64,000 nt of DNA from Oscillospiraceae bacterium (GTDB lineage: Bacteria > Bacillota > Clostridia > Oscillospirales > Oscillospiraceae). The notes below the pieces were generated by a model. The model was not told the origin of the DNA. It was given only the letters and a program-made list of their open reading frames with translations, and made no database searches. Of the stretch, positions 38,674-47,150 are shown one piece after another. Location: assembly GCA_910574635.1 (NCBI GenBank), contig CAJTCG010000001.1, forward strand, positions 62,001 through 126,000, written 5' to 3'. How positions within the stretch are numbered: position 1 is the stretch's first letter; every line of letters begins with the position of its first letter. The position numbers and the translations under genes are program-made.

Positions 38674-39504
38674 ATGGAACGCTTCCGTCTGAAAAACATC
38701 ATCATTTTAATCCTGGTCCTGCTGAACGCCTTCCTGCTCTTTTCCCTGGCCCAGCGCCGGGCGGAGGAGCGGGAGTCCTTCCACCGCACGGCGGAGCAGC
38801 TGGCGGCCCTTTTCCAGGAGGACGGCATGCTCCTGGAGCCCGGCGCCGTCTCCCGGGACGTCCCCCCTGACGGCGTGGCCCTGATTCGGGACGCCGCCCT
38901 GGAGGAGCAGGCCGCCGCCTTCCTTCTGGGCGGGACCACGTCCTCCATGGACCAGGGCGGCGGCATCTTCCACTACGCCGGAGCGTCCGGGGAGGCCCTG
39001 TTCCGCTCCAGCGGCGGCTTTGACGCCGCCGGAACCCTGGCGGAGGCGGACGTGGAGGACTTCTGCCGGGAGTTCTGCCGGACCTTTTCCTATGAGGGCC
39101 CCGATATCCGGCTGGACGGGGAGGGCGGCGGCGTGTTCACCGTCCCGGCGGTCTACGGCAGGCTTCCGGTTTTCAACTGCACGGTGACCTTTACCGTGGA
39201 AAACGGGATTCTCACCGCCGTCAGCGGCACGCTGCTGCCCAAGACCGGCGCTCCCGTCTCCGGGGAGGAACCCCTTTCCGCCGCCGGAGCCCTGACGGCC
39301 TTTCAGCGGATGCGGCGGGAGAGCGCGGCGGTGGCCTCCACGGTGACGGACGCCCGGCTGTGCTATGAGCTCCAGACCGCCGGAGCCTCCATGTCCCTGG
39401 ACCCGGCGTGGCGCATTGTCACGGATACGGAGGACTATTTCGTCAACTGCTTCACCGGCGCGGTCACCGCCGGGGGCTCCCGGACGGGAGAGGGGGCCGC
39501 CTGA
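38674..39504 (+). CDS. WalK-associated membrane regulator, YycI-like
   Basis: The 276-residue protein opens ERFRLKNIIILILVLLNAFLLFSLAQRRAE, the typical YycI anchor with the sequence KN-I-IL-L-N. Its extracellular part has two PepSY-like lobes (about 80-165 and 175-270). With YycH it forms the membrane complex that modulates WalK. AGAGGAAGG precedes the ATG. It is the last gene before the operon terminator. Confidence 0.88.
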   Translation: MERFRLKNIIILILVLLNAFLLFSLAQRRAEERESFHRTAEQLAALFQEDGMLLEPGAVSRDVPPDGVALIRDAALEEQAAAFLLGGTTSSMDQGGGIFHYAGASGEALFRSSGGFDAAGTLAEADVEDFCREFCRTFSYEGPDIRLDGEGGGVFTVPAVYGRLPVFNCTVTFTVENGILTAVSGTLLPKTGAPVSGEEPLSAAGALTAFQRMRRESAAVASTVTDARLCYELQTAGASMSLDPAWRIVTDTEDYFVNCFTGAVTAGGSRTGEGAA

Positions 39505-39544
39505 CCTTCCGAAACGCCCGGCGTTATCCAAATTTTTTCTGGAC

Positions 39545-39572
39545 CCCCGGCCCCCTGGGCCGGGGTTTTCCC
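39545..39572 (+). terminator. Terminator of the wal operon
   Basis: CCCCGGCC-ccctg-GGCCGGGG followed by TTTT. Confidence 0.88.
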
Positions 39573-39636
39573 CCCGTTCGCGGAAGCGGGAAGGCTTTTT
39601 CGTCAAAATATTATGTAAAAACACGGAAGGAAAGGT

Positions 39637-39665
39637 TTGCATTTTTTCCTCCGCTGTGCTATCAT
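39637..39665 (+). promoter_or_regulatory. Promoter of murA
   Basis: TTGCAT (39637-39642), 17 bases, TATCAT (39660-39665) with extended -10 TGC. The leader to the start is about 140 nt; nothing recognisable is seen in it. Confidence 0.75.
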
Positions 39666-39813
39666 AACAAAGCGTGTAAAAACCGTTAAAGAAGAATTTT
39701 CCTCCCCGCGCCCCGCGCGGGTATGAAGCGCCGCCAGCCGGGCAAACTGTCTCTTGTGCCTCCCGCGAATGCCCCGGACCGGCAAACCGTTGCTTGAAAA
39801 GAGGGTCAATATT

Positions 39814-41109
39814 TTGACGAAATATATGATACAGGGCGGAACGCCCCTGTTTGGCGAAGTGGAAATCAGCGGCGCGAAAAACGCCGCCGTGGCGATTATC
39901 CCCGCCGCGCTGCTGGTGGACGGGGTCTGCCGCATTGAGAACATCCCCCAGATTTCCGACGTGACGCTGTGTTTGAATATTTTAGAGCAGCTGGGGGCGG
40001 GGGTCCGCAGCCTGGACCGCCACACCGTGGAGGTGGACTGCCGCCACATTCACTCCACCCGCACCCCCTATGACCTGGCCCGGCGCATCCGGGCCTCCAC
40101 CTACTTCATCGGCGCCCTCCTGGGCCGTTTCGGCCAGGCGGAGGTGGCCCTGCCGGGCGGCTGCAACTTCGGCGGCGTCCGGCCCATCGACCAGCATATC
40201 AAGGGCTTCAACGCCCTGGGGGCCAACGTGGCGGTGGAAGGGGGCTTCATCCGGGCCACCGTCGGCGAGGAGCGTCTGCAGGGCGCCAGCATCTATCTGG
40301 ACGTGGTTTCCGTGGGGGCCACCATGAACATCATGATGGCCGCCGTCATGGCGGAGGGCCGGACGGTGATTGAAAACGCCGCCAAGGAGCCCCATATCGT
40401 GGATCTTGCAAACTTTTTGAACTCCATGGGGGCCAACATCCGGGGCGCGGGCACGGACACCATTAAGATTCGGGGCGTAGACCGCCTCCGGGGCGGCAGC
40501 TACGCCATCATCCCCGACCAGATTGAGGCGGGCACCTACATGGCCGCCGCCGCCGCCGCGGGCGGGCAGATTCTGGTGAAAAACATCATCCCCAAGCACA
40601 TGGACTGCATCACCGCCAAGCTCCAGGAGTGCGGCGTGGAGGTGGAGGAGCACGAGGACACCCTCCTGGTCCGCCGGAACGGGCCGCTGCGCCGGGCGAA
40701 TATCAAGACCCTGCCTTATCCCGGCTTCCCCACGGACATGCAGCCCCAGATTACCACGGTCCTCTCCCTGGCCCAGGGCATCTCCCTGGTGACGGAGAGC
40801 GTGTGGTCCAGCCGCTACCGCTATGTGGACGAGCTCCGCCGCATGGGGGCCAGCATCCAGGTGGACGACAAGACCGCCGTGGTGGAGGGCGTGGACCATC
40901 TGGTGGGCGCGCCCATCCAGGCCTCGGACCTCCGGGCGGGAGCTGCCCTGGTCATCGCCGCCCTGGCCGCCAAGGGGCAGAGCGAAATCTCCTGCGTGCA
41001 CTACATTGAGCGGGGCTATGAGAACCTGGTGGAAAAACTCCGCGGGCTGGGGGCCAACATCCGGGCCGTGGAGGAATCGGAGGAGCACCGGCGGCTGAAC
41101 CTTGGTTAA
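39814..41109 (+). CDS. murA: UDP-N-acetylglucosamine 1-carboxyvinyltransferase MurA
   Basis: The 431-residue enzyme has the EPSP-synthase fold with GEVEISGAKNAAVAIIPAAL at the start, the active-site loop LPGGCNFG (the Cys attacked by fosfomycin), and TDMQPQ and RY-VDELRRMGA near the end. It starts peptidoglycan synthesis by adding enolpyruvate to UDP-GlcNAc. The TTG at 39814 gives the usual N terminus; the ATG at 39826 is an alternative. Position after walRK-yycHI fits wall-synthesis control. Confidence 0.96.
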   Translation: MTKYMIQGGTPLFGEVEISGAKNAAVAIIPAALLVDGVCRIENIPQISDVTLCLNILEQLGAGVRSLDRHTVEVDCRHIHSTRTPYDLARRIRASTYFIGALLGRFGQAEVALPGGCNFGGVRPIDQHIKGFNALGANVAVEGGFIRATVGEERLQGASIYLDVVSVGATMNIMMAAVMAEGRTVIENAAKEPHIVDLANFLNSMGANIRGAGTDTIKIRGVDRLRGGSYAIIPDQIEAGTYMAAAAAAGGQILVKNIIPKHMDCITAKLQECGVEVEEHEDTLLVRRNGPLRRANIKTLPYPGFPTDMQPQITTVLSLAQGISLVTESVWSSRYRYVDELRRMGASIQVDDKTAVVEGVDHLVGAPIQASDLRAGAALVIAALAAKGQSEISCVHYIERGYENLVEKLRGLGANIRAVEESEEHRRLNLG

Positions 41110-41199
41110 CATCGAAACGGTTCCGGGAGATGGAGGGGAGGCCCTTCCGTCTCCCGGTTTTTGCGAAGGAGGACCTATTATGAGCGCGGGAGGAACGGT

Positions 41200-41475
41200 A
41201 TGCCGGATTTGACATCCATGAAGAACATCGGGGCGGAGATGGCCCGGAAGCTGGCGGCGGCGGGCATCCGCACCCCGGAGGAGCTGGCGGAGGCCGGGTC
41301 CAAGAACGCCTTTTTTCGATTGAAAACCCTCTATCCCGGCGTCTGCCTGGTCCATCTCTACGCTCTGGAGGGGGCGGTCCGGGGCGTGGAGTTCAGCGAG
41401 CTTCCCCCGGAGGTAAAGGCGGATTTGAAGGAATTCAGCGGCGCGCTGAAAGGAAAAGGAGGTTCCCCGCGTTGA
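41200..41475 (+). CDS. TfoX/Sxy C-terminal domain protein
   Basis: The 91-residue protein matches the TfoX C-terminal domain: LTSMKNIGAEMARKLAAAGIRTPEELAEAGSKNAFFRLK, then YPGVCLVHLYALEGAVRG. The N-terminal TfoX domain is absent, as is usual in Firmicutes. Its role there is unknown; a helix-hairpin-helix-like fold hints at DNA binding. GGAGG lies 5-9 bases before ATG 41200. A 10-codon frame with a stronger site (41180-41212) overlaps the start. Its stop overlaps the walJ TTG. Confidence 0.88.
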   Translation: MPDLTSMKNIGAEMARKLAAAGIRTPEELAEAGSKNAFFRLKTLYPGVCLVHLYALEGAVRGVEFSELPPEVKADLKEFSGALKGKGGSPR

Positions 41476-42266
41476 CGACGGTACATACCCTAGCCAGCGG
41501 CTCCTCCGGGAACGCGCTGGCCCTGAGCTGGGAGGGCGGAAACATCTTGGTGGACGCGGGCATCTCCTGCCGCCGCATCCGCCAGGGGCTCCAGGCCCTG
41601 GGGCTGGACCTTCCCGACCTGGACGGCATTTTCATCACCCACACCCACACGGACCACATTTCCGGCCTCCAGACCCTTCTAAAGCGCACAAGCTGCCCCG
41701 TCTACGCCTCCGCCCAGGCGGGCCGGGACCTGCTGCGGCGGATGGTCCTTTTGGAGGACCGCCTCCGGGAGGCGGAGGGGGCCTTTTCCGTGAAGGACTG
41801 CGCCGTCACCGCCTTCCCCACCTCCCACGACGCCCCCGGCTCCCGGGGCTACCGCTTCGACACCCCCGACGGGGGCTTCGGCCTGCTGACGGACAGCGGC
41901 GTGGTGACGCCGGAGGCGGAGGCGGTCCTGCCGGGCGTTGCCCTGGCGGTGCTGGAGGCCAACCACGACGTGGAGACTCTGCGGAGCGGCCCCTATCCCT
42001 ACTTTTTGAAAAAGCGCATCCTGGGCCCGGAGGGGCACCTCCCCAACGAGGAAGCCGCCGCCTTTGCCGTCACCCTGACCAGAGCCGGGGCCCGGGAAAT
42101 CGTCCTGGCCCACCTGAGCCGGGAGAACAACACCCCGGCCATGGCCCTCCGGGCGGTGGAGACGGCGCTGAGCGCCGCAGGCCTGGCCCCCCGCCTCTCC
42201 GCCGCCCCCCGGGACGGCCTCAGCGGGGCGTATGTGCTGGAGGGAGGAACGGTATGCAGCGGGTAA
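41472..42266 (+). CDS. walJ: MBL-fold hydrolase WalJ (YycJ)
   Basis: The 264-residue protein is a metallo-beta-lactamase-fold enzyme: ASGSSGNALAL near the start, GIFITHTHTDHISGL (HxHxDH), FPTSHDAPGSRGYRF, LLTDSG, NHDVETL and LAHLSRENNTP. This pattern is WalJ/YycJ, a putative 5'-3' DNA exonuclease linked to mismatch repair and wall/division coordination. The TTG at 41472 has AAAGGAGG upstream. The rlmH start overlaps its 3' end. Confidence 0.94.
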   Translation: MTTVHTLASGSSGNALALSWEGGNILVDAGISCRRIRQGLQALGLDLPDLDGIFITHTHTDHISGLQTLLKRTSCPVYASAQAGRDLLRRMVLLEDRLREAEGAFSVKDCAVTAFPTSHDAPGSRGYRFDTPDGGFGLLTDSGVVTPEAEAVLPGVALAVLEANHDVETLRSGPYPYFLKKRILGPEGHLPNEEAAAFAVTLTRAGAREIVLAHLSRENNTPAMALRAVETALSAAGLAPRLSAAPRDGLSGAYVLEGGTVCSG

Positions 42267-42748
42267 TCCTTCTGTGCGTAGGGAAGCTGAAAGAGAAATT
42301 TTACGCCGGGGCGGCGGCGGAGTACGCCAAGCGCCTGAGCCGGTACTGCAAGCTGGAAATCGTGGAGCTGCCGGAGGAGCGGCTGCCGGAAAACCCCTCC
42401 GCCGCCCAGATTGAGGGGGCCCTTTTGAAGGAGGCGGAGAATATCCGCCGGAAGCTGCCGCCCTCCTCCCGCCTGATCGCCTTGTGCGTGGAGGGGCGGC
42501 TCCGATCCAGCGAGGAGCTGGCCCGCACCATGGCCGCCTGGGCCGCGGGGACGGAGCTGGGGCAGGAGAAGCGGCTGGTGTTTTTAATCGGGGGGTCCTT
42601 CGGGCTCCATGCGTCCATCAAGGCGGAGGCGTGGGCGAAGCTGTCCATGTCGCCGATGACATTTCCCCACCACCTGGTCCGGGTGATGCTGCTGGAGCAG
42701 ATTTACCGGGCCTACCAGATTAACGGGGGGACGCGGTATCATAAGTAA
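42254..42748 (+). CDS. rlmH: 23S rRNA (pseudouridine1915-N3)-methyltransferase RlmH
   Basis: The 164-residue SPOUT methyltransferase has VGKLKEKFYAGAAAEYAKRLSRYC at the start, the SAM-binding knot FLIGGSFGL, and LLEQIYRAYQINGGTRYHK at the end, all diagnostic. It methylates pseudouridine 1915 of 23S rRNA. It overlaps walJ by 13 bp, the order also seen after yycJ in Bacillus. Confidence 0.97.
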   Translation: MQRVILLCVGKLKEKFYAGAAAEYAKRLSRYCKLEIVELPEERLPENPSAAQIEGALLKEAENIRRKLPPSSRLIALCVEGRLRSSEELARTMAAWAAGTELGQEKRLVFLIGGSFGLHASIKAEAWAKLSMSPMTFPHHLVRVMLLEQIYRAYQINGGTRYHK

Positions 42749-43037
42749 GTCCCGTCTTGGGGGAAGGGCCCGCCGGGAGAAGGGCAGGTCCCACAAGGTA
42801 TCCTATTGGGAGAAGGGCAATCTATGAGGGAATGGCCTGACCAGGGGGTCAGGCCCCACATCGTCGGAAGAAATTCCGCCCGCTGCGTCCCCGCCTGACG
42901 GCGAGGACTCCGCTCTGCTCCATTCCTTCCTCCTCTCCCCACCGGACCCGCTTCGCTGGGCTCCGGCGGGGGCCCCTATAGGGTGGTCTATTGAGAGAAG
43001 GCAGTTCCGGAAAAAGGCGGACACCTACCCCCTACCG
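42749..43037. repeat. Mosaic of short hairpin repeats before repeat copy 5
   Basis: No gene. It contains GGGAGAAGGGC units, the GGCCTGACC/GGTCAGGCC hairpin (about 42826-42850) shared with 7185-7207, and a CCCTATAGGG block. The order resembles the region beside copy 1 in inverted orientation but is rearranged. Confidence 0.55.
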
Positions 43038-43320
43038 CCAGGGTAGCGGCAGCGAAAAGAGGAGGGAGTCCATTCGGTGACCTCCAACCCCCCGCCCGCA
43101 CCACGCCGCGGGCAGAAGACATGCGTACCCGGAGGAAGCACCTCTTGCGCGACCCACGTCCCCCCCGCAGGGGCGATACTTCTTTTTCTCTTTTGGACCG
43201 TGCACGGCCCGTTTTCTCTTTTTCTTCTGGCAAGAAAAAGAGAAAATGGGGGGTGCAATGAACCAGCCATCGCTGGTATCCAATCCCCCCCGCCCGCAAG
43301 GGCGAGTACAATCCCCCCCT
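43038..43320 (+). repeat. Triplex-type interspersed repeat, copy 5
   Basis: The arms are 43180-43194 (third pyrimidine arm), 43212-43226 (pyrimidine) and 43232-43246 (purine), identical to the other four copies. The side hairpin is CCAGC...GCTGG as in copy 1. The asnS promoter begins directly after it. Confidence 0.9.
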
Positions 43321-43321
43321 C

Positions 43322-43349
43322 TTGCAAAAGCAAAAATTTATGATATAAT
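43322..43349 (+). promoter_or_regulatory. Promoter of asnS
   Basis: TTGCAA (43322-43327), 16 bases, TATAAT (43344-43349). It starts at the edge of repeat copy 5, so the repeat is upstream of, not inside, the asnS leader. No T-box is seen. Confidence 0.85.
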
Positions 43350-43388
43350 ATACCATCCATATGAAATAACAGAAATCAGGTGATCACA

Positions 43389-44783
43389 ATGACCCTCAAA
43401 AAAATCGCGGCGGTTTTCGCCGGCAAAGAATCCCTGGACGGGCAGTCCATCACGGTGGGCGGCTGGGCCCGCACCATCCGGGACATGAAAAACTTCGGCT
43501 TCGTGGAGCTGAACGACGGCTCCTGCCTGAAAAACCTCCAGGTGGTCATGGAAGCCGGGACCCTGGAAAACTATAAGGACATCGCCGCCCAGAACGTGGG
43601 CGCGGCCCTCATCGTCACCGGCACCGTGGTCCTCACCCCCGAGGCTAAGCAGCCCCTGGAGCTGAAAGCCGCGAAAATTGAGGTGGAGGGCCCCTCCACC
43701 CCCGATTATCCCCTTCAGAAGAAGCGGCACACCGTGGAGTACCTGCGGACCATCCAGCACCTGCGGCCCCGGACGAACCTGTTCTCCGCCGCCTTCCGGG
43801 TGCGCAGCGCCGCCGCTTTCGCCATCCACGAGTTCTTCCAGAGCCGGGGCTTTGTCTACGTCCACACCCCCATCATCACCGCCAGCGACTGCGAGGGCGC
43901 CGGGGAGATGTTCCGGGTCACCACCCTGGACCCGGAGAACCCGCCCCGGACCGAGGACGGAAAAATCGACTTCACCCAGGACTTCTTCGGCAAGCCCGCG
44001 AACCTGACGGTCTCCGGCCAGCTCAACGCCGAGAACTTCGCCATGGCCTTCGGGGACGTGTACACCTTCGGCCCTACCTTCCGGGCGGAGAACTCCAACA
44101 CCCAGCGCCACGCCGCCGAGTTCTGGATGATCGAGCCGGAGATGGCTTTCTGCGATTTGGCGGGGGACATGGACGTGGCGGAGGCCATGATCAAGTACGC
44201 CATTCAAAAGGTCATGGAGCGCTGCCCCGACGAAATCAATTTCTTCAACAGCTTCGTGGACAAGGGGCTCAAGCAGCGGCTGGAGCACGTGGCCTCCTCC
44301 GACTTCGGCCGGGTAAGCTACACGGAGGCCGTGGAGATTCTGGAGAAAAACAACGACCAGTTCGACTACAAGGTCTACTGGGGCTGCGACCTCCAGACGG
44401 AGCATGAGCGGTATCTCACCGAGCAGGTCTTCAAGCGCCCGGTGTTTGTGACGGACTATCCCAAGGAGATCAAGGCCTTCTATATGCGTCTCAACGACGA
44501 CGGGAAGACCGTGGCCGCGGCGGACTGCCTGGTCCCCGGCATCGGGGAGATCATCGGCGGAAGCCAGCGCGAGGAGCGGCTGGAGGTTCTGGAGCGCCGC
44601 ATCAAGGAGCTGGACATGGACCCGGAGAGCTACTGGTGGTACTGCGATTTGCGGCGCTACGGCTCCTGCCGCCACGCGGGCTTCGGCCTGGGGTTCGAGC
44701 GGCTGGTAATGTATCTCACCGGCGTGAGCAATATCCGGGACGTGCTGCCGCATCCCCGCACGGTGGGCAGCGCAGATTTTTAA
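43389..44783 (+). CDS. asnS: Asparaginyl-tRNA synthetase
   Basis: The 464-residue class II synthetase has an N-terminal OB domain (about 15-105, [23 protein letters not shown]). Motif 2 ([24 protein letters not shown]) and motif 3 ([27 protein letters not shown]) follow, with the AsnRS-type insert around 155-175. It charges tRNA-Asn. AGGTGATC precedes ATG 43389. It is a single gene with its own terminator. Confidence 0.97.
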   Translation: MTLKKIAAVFAGKESLDGQSITVGGWARTIRDMKNFGFVELNDGSCLKNLQVVMEAGTLENYKDIAAQNVGAALIVTGTVVLTPEAKQPLELKAAKIEVEGPSTPDYPLQKKRHTVEYLRTIQHLRPRTNLFSAAFRVRSAAAFAIHEFFQSRGFVYVHTPIITASDCEGAGEMFRVTTLDPENPPRTEDGKIDFTQDFFGKPANLTVSGQLNAENFAMAFGDVYTFGPTFRAENSNTQRHAAEFWMIEPEMAFCDLAGDMDVAEAMIKYAIQKVMERCPDEINFFNSFVDKGLKQRLEHVASSDFGRVSYTEAVEILEKNNDQFDYKVYWGCDLQTEHERYLTEQVFKRPVFVTDYPKEIKAFYMRLNDDGKTVAAADCLVPGIGEIIGGSQREERLEVLERRIKELDMDPESYWWYCDLRRYGSCRHAGFGLGFERLVMYLTGVSNIRDVLPHPRTVGSADF

Positions 44784-44799
44784 ATACGCGCCTGACGGC

Positions 44800-44837
44800 A
44801 TTGAGAAAGGCTCCCCCGAGAGGGGGAGCCTGTTTTC
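44800..44837 (+). terminator. Terminator of asnS
   Basis: AGGCTCCCCC-gaga-GGGGGAGCCT followed by GTTTT. Confidence 0.9.
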
Positions 44838-44987
44838 TGCCCTGGTTTGGCACGCGGCCCACAAAGACAGAAAAAACGGCCGGTCCGGGCCCTTGGCGGC
44901 CCAGCCCGGTCGCTTTTCTGTTCCGTTTTTATGCCGCAGTCTGAGGACGCTTCTCAAAAATGGGCAGGCCCGGTCCCCATGCGGGGC

Positions 44988-46478
44988 TTATTTCTCGTAG
45001 GCCCTGTACAGGAAGGTCACGATCTGGCCACGGGTGCAGGGGTTGTCGGGGGAGAAGGTGGTGCCGTCCCCGGTGCCGTTGGTGACGCCCTGGCCCACGG
45101 CCCAGTCCACGGCGTCCAGAAGATCGGGCCAGTACCACTGACCGCCGGTCTTGGGTTCCTCCGGCATATCGGTGAAGCTGGACTTGGCGGCAGCCTTGGG
45201 GCTGCCGAAGGCCTTCCAGATGAAGTAGGCCGCGGACGCCCGGTCGCAGGTCTTGTGGGGGTCGAAAGTGCCGGAGTACTCCATATCCAGCTCAGCCGCC
45301 CACTGAACGGCTTTGTAGTAGTACGCGCCGGGATCGGTCACGTCCATGTACTGCGTCTCCGTCAGCTTGGGCTCCGGGGACCCGGCGGCCCGCCAGAGGA
45401 AGGTGACGATCTGGGCCCGGGTGCAGGGATCGCCGGGGCCGAAGGTGGTGTCGGTTTTGCCGTTGGTAATCTTCTTCTCCACCGCCCAGGAAATCGCCGG
45501 GGCGAAGGGAGAGGAGGCCGCCACATCGGCGAACTTGGACGCGGGAGTCCCGGCGGGCTTCTGGGGCTCGGCGGGTTTTTCGGGTTCGGCGGGCTTCTGA
45601 GTCTCGGCGGGCTTGGACTCGATGGCCTGCCCGTCCTTGACCACGGTGCCTTTTTTCACCCACCCGGCGTAGAGGGTCATGTCCTCCGTGACGGGGTTGG
45701 ACTCCTTCCAGGGGTACAGCTTGCCGTCCTTCCCCTCAATGCACCAGGCGTAGAACTCGTAATTGCTGGCCGGGGCCGTCAGCTTGCTCCCGTCGGGCAG
45801 GCCCACGATGTCGCCCTTGACCACGGTTTTCTCCTTGGGGATTTCATCCTCCTTGGGGTTTTTGCAGTTCAGGTCGAATTTCACGGTGAAGGGGCCGTCC
45901 TTGTTTTCCTCGGAGCCGCTTCCCTCCTTGGTCCATTTGGCGACCACGGAGGTCTTTTCTGTGAAGGTGACATCGGAGATCGGCTTGCCGTCTTGAGTAA
46001 ACCAGCCGTCAAAGGTGTGGCCCGGATATACGGGCTTTACGGCGGGCTCCTCCACCTTGGGCCCGGTTGTCTGGACGGTCATGAGGGTAGTCCCGTTGGG
46101 GGGGAATGTTCCGGGATGCGCGTCAAAAATGACGTCAAATTCTTCGCCCGCGCCGGGGGCCTCTGTATCGGGCGTCCATTTGGCGACCACGGAGGTCTTT
46201 TCTGTAAAGGTGACATCGGAGATCGGTTTGCCGTCTTGAGTAAACCAGCCGTCAAAGGTGTGGCCCGGATATACGGGCTTTACGGCGGGCTCCTCCACCT
46301 TGGGCCCGGTTGTCTGGACGGTCATGAGGGTAGTCCCGTTGGGGGAGAATGTTCCGGGGTGTGCGTCAAAGATGACATCGAATTTTCCGCTGTCCTCCTC
46401 CGCCAGGGCCGTCATGGGCAGAAGCCCCAGGCACAGCACCAGGGCCAGCAGGAATGCCGCAATGCGTGTTCTCTTCAT
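44988..46478 (-). CDS. Secreted SLH protein with InlB_B-type repeats
   Basis: The 496-residue protein has a signal peptide (RIAAFLLALVLCLGLLPMTALAEE). Two almost identical 81-residue repeats follow (starting FDVIFDAHPGTF at 33 and 114, each with PGHTFDGWFTQDGKPI), then a third, diverged repeat (about 205-285). These are the beta-grasp InlB_B/Listeria-Bacteroides repeat type. A Pro/Glu/Lys linker (KPAEPEKPAEPQKP) leads to three SLH domains (about 330-496). It should sit on the cell surface; the repeats may bind other surfaces. AGGAG precedes ATG 46478. Confidence 0.92.
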   Translation of the reverse strand: MKRTRIAAFLLALVLCLGLLPMTALAEEDSGKFDVIFDAHPGTFSPNGTTLMTVQTTGPKVEEPAVKPVYPGHTFDGWFTQDGKPISDVTFTEKTSVVAKWTPDTEAPGAGEEFDVIFDAHPGTFPPNGTTLMTVQTTGPKVEEPAVKPVYPGHTFDGWFTQDGKPISDVTFTEKTSVVAKWTKEGSGSEENKDGPFTVKFDLNCKNPKEDEIPKEKTVVKGDIVGLPDGSKLTAPASNYEFYAWCIEGKDGKLYPWKESNPVTEDMTLYAGWVKKGTVVKDGQAIESKPAETQKPAEPEKPAEPQKPAGTPASKFADVAASSPFAPAISWAVEKKITNGKTDTTFGPGDPCTRAQIVTFLWRAAGSPEPKLTETQYMDVTDPGAYYYKAVQWAAELDMEYSGTFDPHKTCDRASAAYFIWKAFGSPKAAAKSSFTDMPEEPKTGGQWYWPDLLDAVDWAVGQGVTNGTGDGTTFSPDNPCTRGQIVTFLYRAYEK

Positions 46479-46582
46479 GTTTCGTGATATCTCCTTCTTT
46501 GCGTTTTGTCCCGCCGGAAAATCCTTCCTGCGGGACCTGGCAGCAATTATATCTTGTTCGGGGCGGAAAGGCAATACCCGGG

Positions 46583-46608
46583 GCGCAAAAAAGCCGCCCC
46601 ACGGGCGG
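46583..46608 (-). terminator. Terminator of the small minus-strand unit at 46.6-47.0 kb
   Basis: Minus strand: GCCGCCC-gtg-GGGCGGC followed by six T residues. Confidence 0.85.
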
Positions 46609-46657
46609 CAGACGGGCAAAAACATCCCCCCATCCGCTCCGTCGGCGAATGGGGGGC

Positions 46658-46927
46658 TCAACCATTGATCGGACTATCCATTGATCTTCGTACCTCGTGC
46701 TTTCTTAATGCTGCCGTTCGTGGGGAATTCGCTGGGGTTTGGGTGATCCGTGGGGTTTCCAATCCATAAAACAGTTTCTCGCGCCGACCTGTTGGTCCCG
46801 CTGGCTCATCATAATGAGGGGTGTTTCGTCTTTGGGAATTGCCTGAGATCACGCTGTCGCCGGGTATGCGCTGGGGCTTTTCGAACGGCGCTTGGAAGAC
46901 GTGGGTTTTCGTGTCGGACTAGTACAC
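46658..46927 (-). pseudogene. Small unit with an in-frame stop as third codon: decayed gene or structured RNA
   Basis: A consensus promoter (46953-46981), a toxin-locus-like ribosome site (AGAAAGAGGTGAG) and then GTG-TAC-TAG are followed by 87 sense codons in the same frame, to TGA 46658-46660. A GTG at 46852 could start the last 64 codons but has no ribosome site. The frame uses many AGA/AAA/CGA codons, unlike neighbours. Either the TAG is a nonsense mutation in a former gene, or the transcript is a non-coding RNA; a CCCCCCAT/ATGGGGGG stem follows the frame. I do not recognise the peptide. Confidence 0.4.
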
Positions 46928-46952
46928 TGGACTCACCTCTTTCTGTAGCTAA

Positions 46953-46981
46953 AATATACAATAATTTCAGACGTCTGTCAA
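46953..46981 (-). promoter_or_regulatory. Promoter of the small minus-strand unit
   Basis: Minus strand: TTGACA (46976-46981), 17 bases, TATATT (46953-46958). The transcript to the terminator would be about 360 nt. Confidence 0.8.
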
Positions 46982-47074
46982 GGCCTTTTGTGAGATTTTA
47001 CGTTTTTGACAAAGGTAAACCGATTACCTCCGGCAAAAATCACAAAACGCCCGGGCCGGGGGCGGGATTCCGCC

Positions 47075-47103
47075 TTGTGCTTTCCCGGCTTTCATGGTAT
47101 GAT
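47075..47103 (+). promoter_or_regulatory. Promoter of miaB
   Basis: TTGTGC (47075-47080), 17 bases, TATGAT (47098-47103), extended -10 TGg. Confidence 0.7.
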
Positions 47104-47150
47104 AACGCTGTTGAATTTTAAATATCACCGGCACGGATGGAGGAAGCGTT

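Noticed and set aside
43250-43388. T-box leader before asnS
   Set aside because: The promoter is only about 35 bases from the start codon and no T-box sequence or specifier stem is present.
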